NCBI RefSeq assembly: GCF_964275005.1
Contig: NC_092698.1
Span: 27,728,447 to 27,792,446 of the forward strand
DNA: 64,000 bases
Origin: Diadema setosum
Lineage: Eukaryota > Echinodermata > Echinoidea > Diadematoida > Diadematidae
Direction of reading: 5' to 3'
The notes beneath the pieces were generated by a model, which saw nothing but the letters and a program-made list of their open reading frames with translations, was not told the DNA's origin and made no database searches. Below are positions 59,298-64,000 of this stretch, in pieces (the first letter of the stretch is position 1; every line of letters begins with the position of its first letter). A program made the translations under genes and the position numbers.

Positions 59298-62200
59298 TTT
59301 TTATCACATGGAAATCGTTGATGTCAATGTTATATTCCAGCAAGTACATAATTTTACGGAACATTGGACACCAATTTGGCAATGCAAAATCACAAATGTC
59401 TTTGATTGGGTGAATGGCCACGTAGTAGGTCCTCTTGAAACAAGGGATGAAAACGATCACGGGGGAGGGGGGAGGGGGGGGAGGGGGGGGGGAGGGGGGA
59501 GGGGGGGGGGGGAGGGGGGAGGGGGGGGGGAGGGATGGCGAGAGAGGTTGTCAGAAAGAATGTTACACCAGGAAATACGTGAGCGGTTTTGGTACGTTCA
59601 TTTAGATTACTGATTCTCTGCAATCTCGAGACACAATATCATGATTGATTTGATCATTTTCAAAGGCCTTTGCTTAAAAAAACAAAGATTTTTAGAAGCG
59701 TTCATAAAACTTAGACAAGCTTACTGATAGTGTGTCCGTGTTGTAGGAATTTGGACTGATTCCATTGACGTCGAGAATGTTGAGACAAAGATCAAGATGG
59801 TCACTGCGCTCCGAGAAATACAGATCATCCGGACTCGCGATGCGATTGCTCCAAAGCTGACGGCACGTGATTCCATTCGGAAGGCGTTTCCCATCAACTC
59901 TATGAATGCATAATTTTTAAGAAATATTACACATGTAAAAAGAGTTACAAAATAATCCTCCATTCGAAATAACGGTGGCTTGTGCCCATTAGTAATGTAA
60001 TCATAGTAAATCAATTATATGATTATAATTTTATATACTTTTGATAGTCCTATGCCTACATAACGAGTAATTATTGTACTATACATCAAAAATAAATCAA
60101 ATTCATTTCTTACCAACAAAAATCATTAATGAAAACTGCTGTCATGTGTCAAAGGGCCAACGTCGTGGTTTGAAATGGAGAAAGGTCACATTGATTGCAT
60201 GGTAAAATCATCATAATGTGTTACTGTGATCATGAATCTCTCGTTGGTCTATCTCTCGCTAAGATTTAAATTTCTAGAAACCCTTCTGAATGCTTTTGAC
60301 TGTCTCAAGAACTTCATCGATAAATTGGAATCAAAAAGGTAACTTACGCCGAATCAGAGGCCAATTTTAAAGAGATAGTATAGTTTTGGTTGAGACAGGG
60401 ATTCAGATCTTAACTTTGTGTAAGATGATTAGAAACCATTATGAAATATTAAAGACCATACAATTCTAAGCGGAAGTGAAAGTTTATTTGAAGAAAATCG
60501 TTTTGAAATTGCTAAGATTTCCAAAAGCAAGAGGTCCTATAATGAAAGGTAGGTTTCACCTTTTGTTAGGACCACTTTGTTTTACTTTGTTTATGGATAC
60601 CTCAGCCATTTCAAAACCGATTTACATCAAATTAACTCTTATTTTCACTAATGATTATATTGCTCTTTAATATTCATGTAAGTGGTTTCTAATAATATCT
60701 CACAGAAAGTTAAAATTTAAATCCCCATCTCATCCAAACTATATGATCTCTTTAAACAATCACTGACTTCATATCTTTAAAAAAAAGTGTATATTACCGG
60801 AAAACATGGTATTACCCACATTGTATTACCGGACACGCACATTTCTGCGTACTGATGACATTCAATACGCGCAGGGCTTCGCATAGACTAGCCTCACAGA
60901 GCGTTCTATGGATCGAAATCGCGAAAAATGCGGCACAAAAATGTGAAAAAAAGCTAATTTAGAAGCAGACTGACGTCGATTTTTCACATGATTTCATCGC
61001 GTGAACTGTTCGAAATGTTCATGGTAGACATTTTACCGTAAAATACGAAATTTGAGCGTCATTTGCCGATTTTTTCTCTGTCGTCCGCTCGGTAGGAATG
61101 TGTACGGTGAATCGTGGGTATGAATTGTGATTCTGGTGTAACAACAAGGTGCGAAAGACGTCGATTATTCCATTACGAACAACGTGTCCGGTATTACAAT
61201 GCGATTTTGCACCGCGCAAAAAGACAACTTTTATAGAGGGATATGTTTGAAGCATATTTTCTAAAAACTGGAGCAAACAATTGACAAAAGTTGGCTGAAT
61301 TCGTAATTTCCAGGAGTCTGTAAACAAGTGGTGTTATTTTTAGCCGAAATTTCATCCTCTGAGTACGGAATTCAAAGCCACGAAAAAAAAGCGTCCGGTG
61401 ATACGATCTACTCTCCTACTAATGACAGACAGGAGCCTATGAAATAATGATATTGCTGTTGGTCTCTCACTTCTAAAACTACTTTAACATTTGATTTTTT
61501 TTTTTCTGTACATCGTTATACATTGTATCCTGCACTGGTGGAAAAAAAAAAGAACAACAACAACATAACATGCACAGGAAAAAAAAAAAGTCTATAAGGG
61601 TGCACTTTATTAATTACCGTTTCTTCTGAATGTAAAATTCCAAGATCTTAAACGTTTTTCTTCTCATTTTCGGTATAAATTTTTCCTCAAGAATTATCTC
61701 AGACGTGCTATGCTCTGCTACATTACAAATGAAGGACAAATTGAGATTTCATTTATTCATCAGCTGCATAGTCGCTGTAAAGGCGAACATTTTCGTGAAG
61801 TTGTTCCAATTTAGACTCTATAACAAGAGTACAGGGATCTGGTCGACCTAGTCCTTTATTATGTATGAAGAAATGAAAAAAAAAATCACCAAACAAACAA
61901 ACCTGATAATCAGTGCCTCTGCAAACATTCATGTATGCAATCAATGTTTGATTAAGAAATATATGCAAAGCATACATTTTAATTATCATTCTTCTTGATG
62001 CACAGCAGCCATCCCATTCATTCACCACCATCACAAGTTAAGTCGTTATCTCACCCTCTCATATTATCATAACTTTGTCACATTCTTTCGACCGCCCTCG
62101 CAACGGCAACCATAGTGAAATACGTCGGCCCGCACTACTGCCTACGCCAATATTTACCGCACTTAAGATTCGTCTATGATCTCCTGCCCCCGCTTTGTAA

Positions 62201-63917
62201 CTTTTTGTTTAATTAATTCAGTTAGAAATCTCCACCAAACAGATCTTCAAGGTACATACTTGAGGGATCGGCATTCAAAGACGTGCCGCTCATCTTCGGC
62301 GTCTACCAAGTTTAGGGCGTCCAGGCACGTCACTGCCTTCCCTTGCAGAACCTGCCTTGTCCTGAATCCGATCAGATCTTGCAGTAAATTGAATGAAGCA
62401 AGTCAGACTTCAGTACAGTTAAGTGCTATTGTCAAATGCTCTCATAAATAGAAGCGGAAGTACAGCGAATTATAGTTTTAGCAAGCTGATCATTAATTCT
62501 GAAATATTTTTCGATGTGTTGGAAAATGGGAGACTATCAATTATTGCATTCACAATATATTAAAATCAACAAATTTTATAGCACAACCTGGCGGCGTTGA
62601 CGATGACAATAAACTCATTTGATATAGTTGCGTTTCGTTTCCGTTTTAAGGACTAAGGTCAGAATTAGGGTAAGAAATAGGGTAGAGTTATAATGGGAGA
62701 TATATATAATCAGGTGTTGCAAGATCTTACAACGTTTCTATCATTTGTTAACTGCAGGAAGAAACTGACATGAAATTCTCGTACATCAGTCGTTACACTT
62801 CAATTACCTCTTCTCTCGCATTCATCCCCCTTCCAGCCTTCAACGCAGGTACAGGTGCCTACTACGGCATCGCAAGTGGCGCCATTTTGACACCGACAGG
62901 TCTGGAGGCAGCCGACGCCAAACTTATCACTTTCGCACGGATGTTGGCACAATGCGCCATTCCAGCCGGCCGTGCACTCACAGCTCCCATCGAATCTGAT
63001 TATTCACGCCATCAAAACAATTGCAAATGACCAGTCATGCTAAATTCTCTGAAACAGTTTACATTCAACATATCAGGATCACAATATTGTGATGTCCACA
63101 CTTAGATATTCATTTTGTTTGTTTTAGTACAGTTTACTACAGTCATATCCTAGGGGAATTCCAGACAAGCTGAAAGTAATGTTAGCCCTAATGTTAAAGA
63201 AAGAGTACAATTCTTTTAAGCACAACAGTGGGAACTTGACCAAAATCGCGTAAAAATTAAAGGAAATTATGACTTATGAAGTTATGACTTAGGCAAAGTT
63301 CGCTCAGAGTCACTAAACAGTTCTTAAACATAGTCAATATAAATATGCACATGAGCGAGTTAAACTGTTATCGCCTCACACCTTATATAGTTTGTAGAGC
63401 CTACACAAAATCTTGAAAATTTCACTTTTTCTTCGTTCAAACGCAATTATGTCTCAAATCCTAACATATCTGACTGATCATTATTTTGAAGTTTCAGACA
63501 GGAAAAACAGTGAGTTTATGCTTTTACGGCAGAAAAATCAAATTTTATTATGGAAAGTTTTGATGTGATGAGAGCATCAGCTAGCTTAATTATTAGTCTG
63601 CGTAATCATATCAACTGTTCGAGAATTGTTTTTGCAAGAGTTAAATAAAAGTAAATATCTATCTCATGCAGTAAAGGCACGTCCCTACTTCAGGTCCAAA
63701 GGCCACGTGAGGAGATAACAGTGGCGGATACCTGGAACAAGTTGCACCGTTTTGACAGGCACACACCCCATTGCAGTCTGGACCGTAGAAACCCGATGGA
63801 CATGCTGTCTGGCAGTACTCCCCAGTCCAACCTTCAGTGCACTGACACGAACCGTCAATCGGGGAGCAACTGGCGTCGTTTTCACACAGACATAAACTCT
63901 GACACTGTATTCCGTAT
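58971..63917 (-). CDS. EGF-repeat protein, 3' part: two EGF exons plus an unrecognised six-Cys C-terminal region
   Basis: Five minus-strand exons join in phase to an open frame of 274 residues ending in TAA: 63917-63732, 62995-62808, 62377-62260, 59899-59725 and 59126-58971. The first two carry EGF-like repeats of the C-x-C-x-NGAxC...GxCxCxxGWxGxxC type seen in MEGF10/Draper/SREC proteins. Family members are secreted or membrane proteins that bind ligands or take up particles; a binding role here is inference. The last three exons encode about 150 residues with six cysteines, two per exon, two WY/W-rich stretches and no hydrophobic segment long enough to cross a membrane. The visible C terminus therefore looks extracellular or secreted. 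The 5' end, signal peptide and further EGF repeats lie right of the window. Every junction is GT-AG and the interrupted codons complete sensibly. Confidence 0.88.
59256..59297. repeat. (AT)n microsatellite
   Basis: About 40 bp of TA dinucleotides within the last intron of the EGF-repeat gene. Confidence 0.95.
59460..59534. repeat. G-run tract (GGGGGA)n
   Basis: 75 bp almost entirely G with single A interruptions, about ten runs of five or more G on the plus strand. It lies in the last intron, so the pre-mRNA (minus strand) is C-rich there. Confidence 0.95.
59725..59899 (-). CDS. EGF-repeat gene, exon n-1 (C-terminal module, part 2)
   Basis: 175 bp, acceptor gcattcatag, donor gtaagc. One base completes Lys, then VDGKRLPNGITCRQLW, SNRIASPDDLYFSERSD and HLDLCLNILDVNG, ending NTDTLS in phase 0. 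Two cysteines. A longer frame on the same strand reads through this stretch but does not fit the splice phases. Confidence 0.75.
59900..60366 (-). other. EGF-repeat gene intron, right part near exon n-1
   Basis: AT-rich intron sequence; no exon seen. Confidence 0.5.
60371..60751. mobile_element. Foldback MITE, TTAA-type, family C copy 2
   Basis: 381 bp with exact TTAA on both sides (60367-60370 and 60752-60755). Inverted ends AGAGATAGTATAGTTTTGG and the complement 'ccaaactatatgatctct'. Same length and internal layout ('gaccatacaattcta', 'gtttatttga', 'ctcagccatttcaaa') as 19595-19974. Confidence 0.92.
60756..62259 (-). other. EGF-repeat gene intron, nothing recognised
   Basis: 60790-61400 carries several inverted 'attaccgga'/'tccggtaata' phrases, suggesting a decayed foldback element. 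No further exon seen. Confidence 0.45.
62260..62377 (-). CDS. EGF-repeat gene, exon n-2 (C-terminal module, part 1)
   Basis: 118 bp. The first two bases complete Asp, then LIGFRTRQVLQGKAVTC, LDALNLVDAEDER and HVFECRSL, ending with two bases of Lys. Acceptor ttactgcaag, donor gtatgt. Two cysteines. I do not recognise the fold. Support is open frame, phase continuity with both neighbours and raised GC. Confidence 0.75.
62378..62807 (-). other. EGF-repeat gene intron, nothing recognised
   Basis: Intron between exons n-3 and n-2. Degenerate 'attagggtaagaaatagggt' near 62675. Confidence 0.6.
62808..62995 (-). CDS. EGF-repeat gene, exon n-3 (EGF-like repeats)
   Basis: 188 bp. Its first base completes the arginine, giving ...NGATCS-R-FDGSCECTAGWNGALC, so one EGF repeat is split across the intron and restored by splicing. 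A second full repeat follows: CRCQNGATCDAVVGTCTC then EGWKGDEC. It ends ERR plus one base, donor gtaatt. The opposite strand is also open here, which gives a spurious 86-aa plus-strand ORF. Confidence 0.93.
62996..63731 (-). other. EGF-repeat gene intron, nothing recognised
   Basis: AT-rich intron that splits an EGF repeat between exons n-4 and n-3. Confidence 0.7.
63732..63917 (-). CDS. EGF-repeat gene, exon n-4 (EGF-like repeats)
   Basis: 186 bp between gatttgcag and gtatcc. One base completes the previous codon, then YGIQCQSLCLCENDASC, an EGF repeat closing at CTEGWTGEYC, then CPSGFYGPDC and the start of the next repeat, CACQNGATCS. It ends with two bases of an arginine codon. Cys spacing is that of MEGF/SREC EGF repeats. 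Confidence 0.93.
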
Positions 63918-64000
63918 CTGCAAATCAGAGATCGACAATGCCGTAAACCTGACTAACATGTTGTCGTTCTTATTTGTTTTGTTTTTTTTAGTACCATCGC
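63918..64000 (-). other. EGF-repeat gene intron running off the right edge
   Basis: Intron sequence upstream of exon n-4; no further exon fits before the edge. Confidence 0.6.

Noticed and set aside
59308..59613. 101-aa Gly-rich ORF
   Set aside because: Crosses the G-run tract in an intron of the EGF-repeat gene.
62770..63030. 86-aa plus-strand ORF
   Set aside because: Antisense shadow of EGF exon n-3, whose minus frame has the conserved cysteines.
63685..63885. 66-aa minus-strand ORF
   Set aside because: Same strand as EGF exon n-4 but the wrong frame; the true frame gives the EGF cysteine pattern.
1..64000. CRISPR array, operons or bacterial genes
   Set aside because: The window is eukaryotic; the tandem repeats have no repeat-spacer structure.

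Overview
This is a window of animal nuclear DNA: AT-rich, with intron-split genes, GT-AG junctions, AATAAA signals and a very heavy load of non-coding mobile DNA. The two recognisable orthologs (FAIM and FBXL2/FBXL20), the EGF-array gene, the tRNA-derived SINE-like units and the style of the repeats (TGACCTTTGACC-rich long repeats, TTTTCGCG MITEs, GGGCCC...CATAAAAC MITEs) suggest a marine invertebrate deuterostome, most likely an echinoderm such as a sea urchin. The species assignment is inference from memory of repeat style and could not be searched.

Layout. (1) About 1-28.8 kb, minus strand: the 5' part of an FBXL2/FBXL20-like F-box gene. Three short coding exons were found (28.77-28.80, 13.32-13.38 and 12.22-12.27 kb); the LRR exons must lie left of the window. 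Its introns hold most of the repeats, including a 7.0-kb TIR element (1826-8833) inserted in an older repeat, a 159-bp tandem array (9.5-10.6 kb), Penelope-style tails, tRNA-derived units and several foldback elements. (2) About 34.8-39.3 kb, plus strand: a complete FAIM gene, four coding exons and 177 aa. The two genes are divergent, with about 6 kb between their start codons. (3) 39.5-58.7 kb: no gene recognised. It holds a roughly 6.3-kb element whose long inverted arms are arrays of nuclear-receptor-like half-sites, a 3.65-kb GATC-rich element with a second element nested in it, and a block with five TGACGTCA sites. (4) 58.97-63.92 kb, minus strand: the 3' part of a gene with EGF-like repeats followed by a C-terminal six-cysteine region of about 150 aa that I do not recognise. 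Its five exons join in phase; the 5' end is right of the window.

Nearly all single-frame ORFs of 60-277 aa here are shadows of simple repeats, MITEs or tandem repeats; the genuine exons are short and were found from splice signals and homology. At least five insertions have exact TTAA or TA target duplications with clear inverted ends, so this region has been a frequent transposon target.
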